Shown here piece by piece: positions 16,072-24,798 of a stretch of DNA of 64,000 bases. The stretch covers positions 3,906,001 to 3,970,000 of the forward strand of contig NZ_AP024650.1 in NCBI RefSeq assembly GCF_019977275.1, given 5' to 3'. Below the pieces are notes generated by a model. The model saw only the letters and a list, made by a program, of their open reading frames with translations. It ran no database searches and had not been told where the DNA came from. Within the stretch, counting starts at the first letter, position 1. Every line of letters begins with the position of its first letter. This DNA comes from Arthrobacter sp. StoSoilB19 (GTDB lineage: Bacteria > Actinomycetota > Actinomycetes > Actinomycetales > Micrococcaceae). The position numbers and the translations under genes were made by a program.

Positions 16072-16830
16072 ATGAGCGAACAGCCGGGCCGACGCCAGGA
16101 GACGCAGCACGAGGAGACCCACCGGCATCACGGGAACGACGGCGGCGGCGCGCCGGAAGGGGGCGGCGGCGGCATCGATCCCGCAGCGGCATGGGACGAG
16201 CGGTACCGCACCAAGGCGCGGCTTTGGAGCGGAAAGCCGAACCCGCAGCTGGTCCGGGAAGCCGGCGGACTGCGTCCGGGCAAGGCGCTGGAACTGGGAT
16301 GCGGCGAAGGCGCCGACGCCATTTGGCTTGCCCAGCAGGGCTGGTCCGTGACCGCCGTCGACGTTTCCGCCGTCGCCCTGGAACGGGCGCATTCCCACGA
16401 ACTGGCGGAGCTGGCGCGGGAAAGCGTACGCGCGTCCAATGGCGACATCGCCAGCCGGATCACCTGGCAACTGGCGGACCTGACGCAGTGGCAACCCGGC
16501 ACTTCCTATGAACTGGTGACGTCCCAGTTCCTGCATTCCCAGGAACTGGACTGGCGGATCCCGCTGCGCACGGCTGCCTCCGCCGTCAAGCCCGGCGGAA
16601 CCCTGCTGGTGGTGGGCCACCACCCGCACCGGCTGCCGCCCTGGGGCAACGACCACCACCAGCACCTGGACATGTTCTACACGGGTGATGACGTGGTCCG
16701 CGAACTGAAGCTCAACGGCCCCGGGTGGCAGATCGAGGTCCTCACCAGCAGGGAGCGGCCGGTGACCGGGCCGGAGGGGCAGGAGGCGACCATTGCCGAC
16801 GTCGTCCTGCGCGCCACCCGCCTGCCCTAG
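16072..16830 (+). CDS. Class I SAM-dependent methyltransferase
   Basis: 252 residues. After a His/Gly-rich N-terminal stretch (about residues 1-38) the fold begins with WDERYRTKARLWSGKPN, followed by motif I ALELGCGEGADAIWLA and motif II VTAVDVSAVALERA. The sequence resembles TehB/thiol-type small-molecule methyltransferases more than nucleic-acid enzymes. The substrate is unknown. Its last four bases overlap the stop of the convergent MFS gene. Confidence 0.85.
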   Translation: MSEQPGRRQETQHEETHRHHGNDGGGAPEGGGGGIDPAAAWDERYRTKARLWSGKPNPQLVREAGGLRPGKALELGCGEGADAIWLAQQGWSVTAVDVSAVALERAHSHELAELARESVRASNGDIASRITWQLADLTQWQPGTSYELVTSQFLHSQELDWRIPLRTAASAVKPGGTLLVVGHHPHRLPPWGNDHHQHLDMFYTGDDVVRELKLNGPGWQIEVLTSRERPVTGPEGQEATIADVVLRATRLP

Positions 16831-18233
16831 TTCCCCGCGGGCTTCCCGGCGGTGACGCGGGGTGCCACCAATGCCGCGGCGACGCCGATGGCCGCGGTGA
16901 AGGCGAAGACGCCCGCGAAGGACTGGGCCGCCGTCGTAAAGGCTGCGAAGACGAGCCCTGTGGTGGCGAGCGACAATGCCCCGCCGAGGGAATCGGAGAT
17001 GGACATGGCGGAGCTGTTGAAGCCTTCGTTCTCCTTGGTGGACAGCGCCAGGGTCATCACGCTCAGGCGCGGGTAGAGCAGGCCCATGCCGCCGCCCGCC
17101 AGGACCCAGCCGGCGATGGCGACGGCGGCCGGCCAGTGCAGCGCGGTGGTGGCCAGGGCCAGGAGCACGGCCGCCAGGACCATGAGCGACCCCACCCGGA
17201 CGGCGCGGAGATCCGGGAGCCGGGAGCCCAGCCGGCCCTGGACAGCGGCGGCACCGGCCCAGGCCAGCGCACCCCCGGTGAGGGTCAGGCCCGCCAGGGT
17301 GGGCGGGAATTCGTACCGGTCGATCAGCAGGTAGGGCAGATAGACCTCGGCGCCGAAGAACGACGCCGAGGCGAGGCCCCGCGCCAGGATCACGCTCGGC
17401 AGCCCGCGGCGGGCTGTGAGGGTACCGGCGGGCACCAGGGGCCGGACAGCCACCAAGGCAAGGACGACGGCGGCGGACGCCAGGAGTGCCGTGGCGGCGG
17501 GAAAAGCGGGGATGCTGACGTCGGCGGAAAGGTTCAGGCCCAGCACGGCGAGCGCGGCCAGCGCCGCCCACCCCAGGCGTCCGGGGGCCCAGGGCGGAGC
17601 AGTGTTATCCGGCGCTCCTGTCTTTTCGCGCTCTGCAAGCCCCCGCAGTACCGGGGCGATCATTGCCAGCGCCGGAATGACCAGGCCAACCACACCCAGA
17701 AACACCCAGTGCCAGCTGAAGACCTGGGCCACGACGCCGGCGGCGAAGGGCCCCACCAGCGAGGGAACCACCCAGGCGGCCGAGAATGCGGCGAAGATCC
17801 TGGGGTGCAGCGGCCCGGGAAAGAACCGCGCCACCAGCACGTAAAGCGCCACGGTGAGGGCGCCGCCGCCGAGCCCCTGGACCAGCCGGCCGGCAACCAG
17901 CACGGGCATGGAGCTTGAGGTGCCCGCGATCAGCAGGCCGGCCACGAACAGTGCCACGGAGGTGTAGAGCGGCATGGCCGGGCCGCGGCGGTCGGACCAG
18001 TTTCCGGCGCCCACCATGCCGATCACGCCGGTTGCCAGGGGTCCCGCAAAGGCCAGGGCGTAGAGGCTTCCGCCGTTCAGTTCCCGGCTGACCAAGGGCA
18101 TGATGGTGGTCACGGCAAGGGATTCGAAGGCGGCCAGGAACACCAGGGCGCAGGTGCCGATGGTGACCCAGAAGTACGGGGGCCGGAAGATCCCGGTGGC
18201 GGGATGGGCGGCCGGGAGGGTGGAGTCGCGCAC
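16827..18233 (-). CDS. MFS transporter (DHA2-like drug/solute exporter)
   Basis: A 468-residue integral membrane protein with about 14 hydrophobic segments. It has an intracellular loop GNWSDRRGPA after the second helix, matching the MFS motif A position. It also has LVAGRLVQGLGGGALTVALYVLV, a typical DHA2 region. I chose the GTG at 18233, preceded by AGGGAAC nine bases after the upstream MFS stop. The longer open frame runs through the upstream gene and is not conserved-looking. Transcribed with the preceding MFS gene; substrate unknown. Confidence 0.85.
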   Translation of the reverse strand: MRDSTLPAAHPATGIFRPPYFWVTIGTCALVFLAAFESLAVTTIMPLVSRELNGGSLYALAFAGPLATGVIGMVGAGNWSDRRGPAMPLYTSVALFVAGLLIAGTSSSMPVLVAGRLVQGLGGGALTVALYVLVARFFPGPLHPRIFAAFSAAWVVPSLVGPFAAGVVAQVFSWHWVFLGVVGLVIPALAMIAPVLRGLAEREKTGAPDNTAPPWAPGRLGWAALAALAVLGLNLSADVSIPAFPAATALLASAAVVLALVAVRPLVPAGTLTARRGLPSVILARGLASASFFGAEVYLPYLLIDRYEFPPTLAGLTLTGGALAWAGAAAVQGRLGSRLPDLRAVRVGSLMVLAAVLLALATTALHWPAAVAIAGWVLAGGGMGLLYPRLSVMTLALSTKENEGFNSSAMSISDSLGGALSLATTGLVFAAFTTAAQSFAGVFAFTAAIGVAAALVAPRVTAGKPAGN

Positions 18234-18241
18234 AGCGTTCC

Positions 18242-19588
18242 CTAGCCCACGTACCGGTCCCGGCCGGAGCGGTAGCCGAAGACCGCCGCGAGCAGGCCGA
18301 CCACCATGAACAGGACTCCGGCGGGAATGAAGGACCCGGTGGCCTGGTGCAGCTGGCCCACCATGAGGGTTCCCGTGGAGCCCACCCCGTAGCCAACACC
18401 CTGCATCATGCCCGAAAGATGCGCGGCGGTATGCCCGTCGCGCGTGCGGAGCATGATCAGGGTCAGCGCGCAGGCGGTAAGGCTTCCCTGCCCCAGCCCC
18501 AGCAGCCCGGCCCACACCCAGACCAGGTCCAGGGGGCCCAGGATGCTCAGCACGAACCCGCTGCCGGTCATCAGCGCCACCACCGTGTTGATGGCGCGCT
18601 GGTCCCGGAACCTGGCGGCCAGTGCGGGGGCGAACAGGGAACCCAGCATCTGCAGCACGATGCACACGGCAACGATCAGCCCCGCGGTGGCCCCGTCAAC
18701 ACCCCTCTCGCGGAGGATGGGGGCCAGCCAGGCGAAGCCGCTGAAGGACATCATGGCCTGCAGCACCATGAAGATGGTCACCTGCCAGGCGACGGGTGAG
18801 CGCCACACGTTGACCCCGTCCCTGACCGCCTGGTGCCGGACGGTCCCCTGCCGAACGGCCACGGGAAGGAACAACAGAAGGACGACGGCGGCGGGCACCG
18901 CCCAGACCCACAGCGCCCTGGTCCACTCCCCCGTCGCGGTGTAGACCGGGTAGGTAAAGCCGGCACCGAGCGCGGCGGAGGCGCAAATCGCGGTGGTGTA
19001 GAGGCCGCCCATAAGTCCCAGCCGGTGCGGGAAGTCGCGCTTCACCAGGCCCGGAAGAAGCACGTTGCACAATGCGATGGCCGCGCCGCAGGCTGCCGTG
19101 CCCACCAGGAGGGCAGGCAGGTGGCCGGCGCCGCCCAGGGCAGCACCGGTGTCCACTGGCCGCAGCAGCAGCCCCGCAGTCAGCAGGGCCATGGCCCCCA
19201 GCAGTACCCGCTCCGCACCGAACCGGCGGGCCAGGACCGGCGCAAGCGGCGCGAACACACCCAGCAGGGTGACGGGAACGGTGGTCAGCACCACCACGGA
19301 CCAACCCGGCAGCGCGGCCTGCGAGGTCACCTCCGGAAGGACCGCGGAAAGGCTGGAAAAGACGCTGCGCAGGTTCAGTCCGATCAGGACCAGGCACACC
19401 CCCAGATAGGCAAGGGCACGGCGGCTGCCCACCCGGGTGGGCTCCGCTGCCGGAAGCTCATCGATTTCTGCGTCCACGAGGGTGCTGGTGTCCACCACGC
19501 TGCTGCCTGTCCGGGCCCTTCCCCGGGCGTCGGCGGAGGCATCCCCCCGCCGCTGCTTCTTCGCTTCGGCATTCGTTGCGTCCGTCAT
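18242..19588 (-). CDS. MFS transporter, CynX/NimT-like
   Basis: A 448-residue membrane protein. A hydrophilic N-terminal extension of about 55 residues (Ala/Arg-rich) precedes the first helix. The segment GLNLRSVFSSLSAVLPEV is the hallmark of the CynX/NimT group (cyanate or nitroimidazole-type transporters). About 12 membrane helices follow. It is followed nine bases later by a second MFS gene, so the pair may serve related export tasks. Actual substrate unknown. Confidence 0.87.
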   Translation of the reverse strand: MTDATNAEAKKQRRGDASADARGRARTGSSVVDTSTLVDAEIDELPAAEPTRVGSRRALAYLGVCLVLIGLNLRSVFSSLSAVLPEVTSQAALPGWSVVVLTTVPVTLLGVFAPLAPVLARRFGAERVLLGAMALLTAGLLLRPVDTGAALGGAGHLPALLVGTAACGAAIALCNVLLPGLVKRDFPHRLGLMGGLYTTAICASAALGAGFTYPVYTATGEWTRALWVWAVPAAVVLLLFLPVAVRQGTVRHQAVRDGVNVWRSPVAWQVTIFMVLQAMMSFSGFAWLAPILRERGVDGATAGLIVAVCIVLQMLGSLFAPALAARFRDQRAINTVVALMTGSGFVLSILGPLDLVWVWAGLLGLGQGSLTACALTLIMLRTRDGHTAAHLSGMMQGVGYGVGSTGTLMVGQLHQATGSFIPAGVLFMVVGLLAAVFGYRSGRDRYVG

Positions 19589-19737
19589 GCGCCCATTCTT
19601 GCAGGGAAGCGCCGCCGGGAGTTTTCCACATACGACGCCGGGTACCTTCCCGCACCCCCTGCAGCTTCATAGGTTGTAAGCAGCCGCAGGCCGGCAAATG
19701 GCTGGACCAACAAGCCGCACCAACTTGAGGGAGCATC

Positions 19738-20172
19738 ATGGAAACGACGCCATCACAGGACCCCCACCCTCCCCTGCCCCCGGGCGTGCACGGCAATGGA
19801 GGGCCAGGCAACGGAGGAACAGGCAACGGAGGAACAGGAAATGCAGGGCCAGGCAACAAGGGAACGAACAGCCTGGTCCTGGCGATTCTTGCCCCAGCGA
19901 GCATGTTCCTCACCGGGCCGCTGTCCATGTTCGCCATGTTGATGACCTACCCGGACGAAGGGCCGTCCCCAAGGCCGTGTGTAACCCCCATGGTGCTGTT
20001 CAGCCTGCCTCTCCTCTTCGCCGTACTGGCGCTGCGGCTGGCACTGCCCGCCCTGAAGGGGTCCCCGCGGGGATCGGGCAACTGGTCTGCCGCGGCAGTT
20101 TCCCTCTGCATCTGCGGCCTGGTCTTCGCCCTGGCCTTGGGCCCGGCACTCGACGCTATTGGCCTGTTCTGA
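19738..20172 (+). CDS. Small membrane protein with GNGG/GTGN repeats
   Basis: A 144-residue protein I cannot assign to a named family. The N-terminal 42 residues are hydrophilic and repetitive (NGGPGNGGTGNGGTGN), encoded by near-identical DNA units. Three hydrophobic spans follow (about residues 45-68, 82-102 and 117-140), so it is probably a membrane protein with a flexible Gly/Asn-rich cytoplasmic or external tail. The layout resembles small DUF4190-type proteins. A GAGGGAG ribosome site precedes the ATG. It lies 44 bases ahead of trmB. Confidence 0.7.
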   Translation: METTPSQDPHPPLPPGVHGNGGPGNGGTGNGGTGNAGPGNKGTNSLVLAILAPASMFLTGPLSMFAMLMTYPDEGPSPRPCVTPMVLFSLPLLFAVLALRLALPALKGSPRGSGNWSAAAVSLCICGLVFALALGPALDAIGLF

Positions 20173-20216
20173 CCGCCCTGATCTTCCGCTGCCCCCGCGG
20201 CGCTATTCTGGAAGGG

Positions 20217-21140
20217 ATGAGCGAATCCCCTGAAAACCCCCAGCAGCCGCATGTCCCCAGGCCCGTTACGCCCGGGACCCAGGCCTCCTTTGGCACCTAC
20301 GGCGGCCGGCCTGTCAGCTTCGTGCGCCGCGGCACCAGGCTGCAGGGCCGGCGGCAGGCTGCCTGGGCAGAGCACGCCGAGCGCTGGGCCGTCAACGTTC
20401 CACGTCACGTGGCCAACACCTCGGTCCACCCCGACTACACCTTCGACGCCGCCGCAGAGTTCGGCCGGGAGGCCCCGCTTATCGTCGAAATCGGCTCCGG
20501 CCTTGGCGACGCCATCTGCCATGCGGCCGAACAGAACCCGGACACCAACTTCCTGGCCGTCGAGGTCTACACCCCGGGCTTGGCCAACACGATCATCAAG
20601 ATCAACAGCCGCGGCCTGGACAACGTCCGGGTGGTGGAGGCAAATGCCCCGGAGGTGCTGGCAACCATGCTGCCCGAAGGCTCGGTCAGCGAACTGTGGG
20701 TCTTTTTCCCCGATCCCTGGCATAAGTCGCGGCATCACAAACGCCGGCTCATCCAGCCGGAGTTCGCCAAGCTGGCGGCCCGGGCGCTGAAGCCCGGCGG
20801 CCTGTTCCGGATCGCCACCGACTGGTCCAACTATGCCGTCCACGTCCGGGACGTCATGGCAGGCTCAGCGGACTTCGAGAACCTGCACACCGGAGAGCGC
20901 CGCGGACCCGAAAGCCCGCTCACCCAGGTGTGGCAGTCCGGCGTCGAATCGGTGGTGGGCGGCGCCCCCGTCCGCGAGGGACGCGCACCGGTGAGCACGG
21001 AGCACACCGGTCCCAACGAAGGCGTGGATGAAACGGGCGGCTGGGCTCCCCGCTTCGAGGGCAGGATCCGGACCAGCTTCGAGTCGAAGGCCCACGAGGC
21101 AGGCCGCCTGATCTTCGACCTCTGCTACCGCCGCCGCTGA
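20217..21140 (+). CDS. trmB: tRNA (guanosine(46)-N7)-methyltransferase
   Basis: A 307-residue SAM-dependent enzyme that methylates G46 of tRNA variable loops. Motifs seen are EIGSGLGDAI (SAM binding), the conserved VEANAPEVL segment, and the TrmB signature FFPDPWHKSRHHKRRLI. The protein is about 60 residues longer than usual. It has a non-conserved N-terminal tail and an insert of about 35 residues near the C terminus (VREGRAPVSTEHTGPNEG...). The ATG at 20217 directly follows GAAGGG; the longer open frame upstream belongs to noncoding sequence overlapping the previous gene. Confidence 0.93.
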   Translation: MSESPENPQQPHVPRPVTPGTQASFGTYGGRPVSFVRRGTRLQGRRQAAWAEHAERWAVNVPRHVANTSVHPDYTFDAAAEFGREAPLIVEIGSGLGDAICHAAEQNPDTNFLAVEVYTPGLANTIIKINSRGLDNVRVVEANAPEVLATMLPEGSVSELWVFFPDPWHKSRHHKRRLIQPEFAKLAARALKPGGLFRIATDWSNYAVHVRDVMAGSADFENLHTGERRGPESPLTQVWQSGVESVVGGAPVREGRAPVSTEHTGPNEGVDETGGWAPRFEGRIRTSFESKAHEAGRLIFDLCYRRR

Positions 21141-21157
21141 GGGGTGCCGGGCGGCGG

Positions 21158-21604
21158 TCAGGCCACGCTGATCGAGGCCACGATCTCCTTGAGCATGTCC
21201 AGCCGGGGTTCGGCCTCCGGGTTCAGGTAGGGCCAGATGACCACCACGCCAATGAACCGCCCGCTTTCCCACACGCCCACAGTGGCCGCCACCTTGGCCG
21301 GCCCGCCGTCGTCGTCATATCCCACAACCACCGCATAGGCGGCCTTGCCGGGCAGGTTCAGCCCGCCCTCCGCCAGGAGGGTGCCGCCGCGTTCCTCAAG
21401 GTAGAACCCTGACATCAGGTGCGCCCAGCCGGTGGCCTGCGGTGCATCCTGCACCGAGGTATCGTCCTTGATCACCGTGACCAGGACGCCGCCCAGCAGG
21501 CCGTACTGCTCGCTGTTGGGCCCGGCCGTGGAATCATCCAGGACCTGGGTGTGCTCGGGAAAGTCTGCGGTGAAGCCCAGCGGGGATTCGATGTGCACTG
21601 ACAT
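21158..21604 (-). CDS. Hypothetical protein, possible Mog1/PsbP-like fold
   Basis: 148 residues without signal peptide or membrane span. The start (HIESPLGFTADFPEH) and end (PRLDMLKEIVASISVA) with alternating strands between resemble small Mog1/PsbP-like domains, but this is a shape-based guess. It starts five bases after the WXG100-like gene, so the two are almost certainly co-transcribed and may be functional partners, for example as a chaperone or immunity-type protein. I do not recognise a specific family. Confidence 0.65.
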   Translation of the reverse strand: MSVHIESPLGFTADFPEHTQVLDDSTAGPNSEQYGLLGGVLVTVIKDDTSVQDAPQATGWAHLMSGFYLEERGGTLLAEGGLNLPGKAAYAVVVGYDDDGGPAKVAATVGVWESGRFIGVVVIWPYLNPEAEPRLDMLKEIVASISVA

Positions 21605-21609
21605 TGGTT

Positions 21610-23184
21610 TCAGAGCCTCTCGAGCTTGGTGTCATTGGGGACTTTGTAGTATGTGGACACGTTGGTGGTGGACTGGTTCTCGGTCTTGACCTCCACCTCA
21701 CCCACCTTGACGTCGAACCCTGCCTCGTTGGTGGCCGTCAGCACGGAGTTCACCTGGATGGTGGCGGAGCCGGCCTCGTACAGGCGGGCGGCGTCGCGGG
21801 CGGCGCCCGCCTCATTCCCCAGGGCGACGTTGCGAAGGTAGCTGTCAATGACGGGCCGGTTCTCCGGTGAGTAGTCCACATCAATCTTCACCGTCCCCTG
21901 CGTTCCGGCAGTCACGGTGGAATCGAACTTGGCGGCCTCGGATTTCACGCCGGAGGTCACCCCCTGGGCCACGGTGCCGTCCATGGATACGGAGACTGAC
22001 TCGATGTTGTTGCCCTTGTCCATGGTGACCTGCAGCCCGCCCTTGCCGGAGGCCTCGAAGACCCTGCCGTCCAGGTTGAGCTTGCCCTGCGCCGAGACCT
22101 CGCCGCTGGCTGTGGAGGTACCGTCCGTGAGGTTCCGCTCGTACGCAAGGTCAAGCTTTGCCCCGCCGGACGCGGTGCCGGCCTCACCCTCGGCAGCCAG
22201 CGAAAACGTGCCCTTGGCCTTGTCCGTCTGCCCTGTGGAGCCGTTGTCCTTCGCCGCATCATTGATGGTGTCCAGGATGTATCCGGGCGGGTTGCCCGCC
22301 ACGTCCTTGATCTCGCCGATGCTGTCCGGCGGGAGGTCGCGGTACATCTGTTGGCGCGCCGCCATCGCTTCCTCAACGCTGGCGAACGTGTACTCGCGGG
22401 AGACCTCCCCGGTCAGTGTTGCCCCCGCCGTACCGGTGGTGTCGTTGACGCCCAGGCCCATGTTTCCGTAAACCTTCATCGTGGCGGAACCATCGGCGTT
22501 CTCCACCACTTCGGTCCCCACCTCGGCACCGCCATGGACCCAGGCCACCCGGGCCTCGATGGAGGCCTTCCCGGTCTCCGAGTAAACCGGAATGTCCGCC
22601 TTTGCCAGCTCCTGCAGGTGCTGCTTGGCCAGCTGCTGGGCGGCGGCGGGAATGCCGCCATCCATGCGCATCAGGTCCTCGGCGAAAGGGCCGTCGCTGC
22701 CTTCGCCCTCAATCAGGTATTTCCGGTCCGCGTCGGAGAGGGCGGCCCACCACTTCGCCTGCTCTTCCGGGCTGGCGTTAAGCATCCGGTCCAGCCCCGA
22801 CTCGAGCTCCCGGCGGTGTTCCGCCGCCGCCCTGGCTGCCTCGGCCTTTTCCCTGAGCCATTCCCTGGCCTGCGCGGCCAGCGACGTCAGCCGGTCCCAA
22901 GCGCTGGTGCCGGACCCGCCGGCGGCCGACGCCTTTTCCTGCTCGTCGGCATGCTTCATCAGGATTTTCGAGTTCTCCCGCAGGCTGGCCACCACCTTGT
23001 CCAGGCCGGGCCGGTGGCTGGCACTCCACTCCTGGCGGAAGCGGTCCCCGTCCCGGCCCCTCCACGGCGCGGACTGGATCTGGCTGTGCAGTGACCCTGC
23101 CCGGCTGCTCAGCAGCGACGCTGCCTGGTCTGCCGCCTTGGCCAGCGCCCGCAACTGGCTGGTGTCTGCGCCGTAAAAAGTCAT
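21610..23184 (-). CDS. WXG100-like N-terminal domain protein, candidate type VII secretion substrate
   Basis: 524 residues. The first ~100 residues form a helical hairpin with WRG at the turn (SAPWRGRDGDRFRQEW) and a second helix ending in a charged tail, the layout of WXG100/ESAT-6-like proteins. A helical linker (about 100-200) is rich in Ala, Glu and Arg. Residues about 230-524 are beta-rich with repeated Gly/Thr/Ser strands (TASGEVSAQGKLNLDG, KGGLQVTMDKGN) and no known enzymatic motif that I see. No signal peptide. It has a partner gene five bases downstream. Export by an ESX/T7b system is inference; no such apparatus is in the window. Confidence 0.7.
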   Translation of the reverse strand: MTFYGADTSQLRALAKAADQAASLLSSRAGSLHSQIQSAPWRGRDGDRFRQEWSASHRPGLDKVVASLRENSKILMKHADEQEKASAAGGSGTSAWDRLTSLAAQAREWLREKAEAARAAAEHRRELESGLDRMLNASPEEQAKWWAALSDADRKYLIEGEGSDGPFAEDLMRMDGGIPAAAQQLAKQHLQELAKADIPVYSETGKASIEARVAWVHGGAEVGTEVVENADGSATMKVYGNMGLGVNDTTGTAGATLTGEVSREYTFASVEEAMAARQQMYRDLPPDSIGEIKDVAGNPPGYILDTINDAAKDNGSTGQTDKAKGTFSLAAEGEAGTASGGAKLDLAYERNLTDGTSTASGEVSAQGKLNLDGRVFEASGKGGLQVTMDKGNNIESVSVSMDGTVAQGVTSGVKSEAAKFDSTVTAGTQGTVKIDVDYSPENRPVIDSYLRNVALGNEAGAARDAARLYEAGSATIQVNSVLTATNEAGFDVKVGEVEVKTENQSTTNVSTYYKVPNDTKLERL

Positions 23185-23458
23185 GGTTCCCCCGGGAAAG
23201 TGCGGTACGTGTCAATCGCTGGTCCTTATGGTTGCACAGGCTGCCGGGGCCCGGCGATGGGGATCCCTCCCCATCGCCCGCGGCTGCCTGTGCAACCGGG
23301 CATCGGGTGGCCGGTCTCCTGTGGAGCCGTGCCGGCCCGGCTGCTCGAGGCCAGCGGTTCCAGGCCGGCTGTTCCGGGCCCGGCCGGCATGGCACGATTA
23401 CCCGTGTAAGAAGGGCACGCACAGCGGCGCACAACGCGCCTGTCCAAAGGGAACGACG

Positions 23459-24289
23459 ATCAAAGAAGAACTGAAACAGGCCGTCGACACGGCAGAGGAC
23501 GTCACCAATTCGCGCGTCCTCGAGATCCTGGCACGGTCCGGATTCGCAGCCAGCGGCATCCTGCACCTGCTGGTGGGTGCCATCGCCATCCGCCTGGCCA
23601 TGGGCGGCACGGGCCACGCCGATTTCAGCGGCGCCGTTGCCGAACTTGCCACCATGCCCGTGGGGCCGTTCCTGCTGTGGGGAAGCTTCGCCGCCTGCGC
23701 CGCACTGTCCCTCTGGCAGACCGGCGACGCCATCTTCGACTTCAACCACCAGCCCACCAGGAAGAAGATCAAGAACAAGGCCAAGGCCGCCCTGCAGGCG
23801 ATCGTGTACGCCGTCCTGGCCCTGACCCTGTGGCACTTCGCCATGGGCACGGGGACGGGCGATGACAACCGGAAGGCCGCCAGCGACTTCACCATTTCCA
23901 TGATGCAGGCCCCTGGCGGGGTGGCGCTGCTCGTCCTGATCGGCGTGGCGGTGGCAGTCACGGGTGTGGCGTACGGCATCCGGGGACCAAAGAAATCGTT
24001 TGAGAAGCAGTTGCGGATGCCTTCCCCCGGCCCGGCCAGGACAGCGGTGACGGCCCTGGGGGTGGCGGGCTACCTGGCCAAGGGAACCGTGCTGCTGCTG
24101 GCCGGACTGCTTATCGCCATCGCCACGCTCAAGGAGCACCCTGAGGATTCCACCGGCCTGGACGGCGGGCTGCGGGCCCTCCGCGACCAGCCGCTGGGCC
24201 CCTACCTGCTGGCCGCGGTGGGAGCCGGACTGGTCTGCTACGGCGCATACATGATCATGCGCGCGCGGCTGGCCAAAATGACCAAGTAA
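23459..24289 (+). CDS. DUF1206 family membrane protein (apparent ATC start)
   Basis: About 276 residues with six membrane helices arranged as three repeated pairs, usual for DUF1206; function unknown. The first helix pair begins ARSGFAASGILHLLVGAIAI, and related segments recur near GGVALLVLIGVAVAVTG and ALGVAGYLAKGTVLLL. No ATG, GTG or TTG lies at the expected start. The codon at 23459 is ATC, seven bases after a strong AAAGGGA ribosome site, and yields the family-like N terminus (x)KEELKQAVDTAEDV. In-frame ATG codons far upstream (23183, 23228) would add a non-conserved tail of about 80-90 residues. Start therefore uncertain. Confidence 0.82.
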   Translation: MKEELKQAVDTAEDVTNSRVLEILARSGFAASGILHLLVGAIAIRLAMGGTGHADFSGAVAELATMPVGPFLLWGSFAACAALSLWQTGDAIFDFNHQPTRKKIKNKAKAALQAIVYAVLALTLWHFAMGTGTGDDNRKAASDFTISMMQAPGGVALLVLIGVAVAVTGVAYGIRGPKKSFEKQLRMPSPGPARTAVTALGVAGYLAKGTVLLLAGLLIAIATLKEHPEDSTGLDGGLRALRDQPLGPYLLAAVGAGLVCYGAYMIMRARLAKMTK

Positions 24290-24318
24290 GCCGTCAATCA
24301 GCATGGTTAGGTAGAGGC

Positions 24319-24798
24319 ATGCCCCAGGTACGTGCCGAACGCTTGATCCGCATCGATCCAGAGACTGCCTTCGCCCTCTCCCAAACCACCGGGGACTTCC
24401 GGCTCAAGTGGGACCCTTTCATCTCCGCCCAGGGCTTCCTTGACGGCGCCCGGGCGCCAGGAAAAGGCGTCCGCACCCGCACCAGGTCCCGGCTTGGCCT
24501 GGCGATGGTGAGCCAGTATGTCTCCTATGCGCCGCCCCGCAACGTGGGCATGACCATGGTCTCCGGCCCCTGGTTCTTCACCAACTTCGGCGGCGGCTGG
24601 CGTTTCACGGCGGACGACGGCGGCACCCGGGCGGTCTGGAAATACACCTTTTCGTGCCGGCCGGCTGCGCTCCGGCCCCTCATGGAACGGATCGGCAGCC
24701 GGCTGCTGGGCTACGAGATCGAACGGCGGATCGAGGCCTTCGCCCGCGCCTGCGAGGACGAGTCACTGGTCGCGGAGTTCAGGGGACTCACACCCTAG
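24319..24798 (+). CDS. SRPBCC/polyketide cyclase-like protein
   Basis: 159 residues. The N terminus VRAERLIRIDPETAFAL, central WDPFI and C-terminal amphipathic helix (LMERIGSRLLGYEIERRIEAFA) fit the START/SRPBCC helix-grip fold, which binds hydrophobic ligands. No catalytic residues can be assigned. The gene follows the DUF1206 gene by 29 bases and overlaps the convergent anti-sigma gene by four. It could be a lipid-binding or cyclase-type protein. Confidence 0.78.
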   Translation: MPQVRAERLIRIDPETAFALSQTTGDFRLKWDPFISAQGFLDGARAPGKGVRTRTRSRLGLAMVSQYVSYAPPRNVGMTMVSGPWFFTNFGGGWRFTADDGGTRAVWKYTFSCRPAALRPLMERIGSRLLGYEIERRIEAFARACEDESLVAEFRGLTP

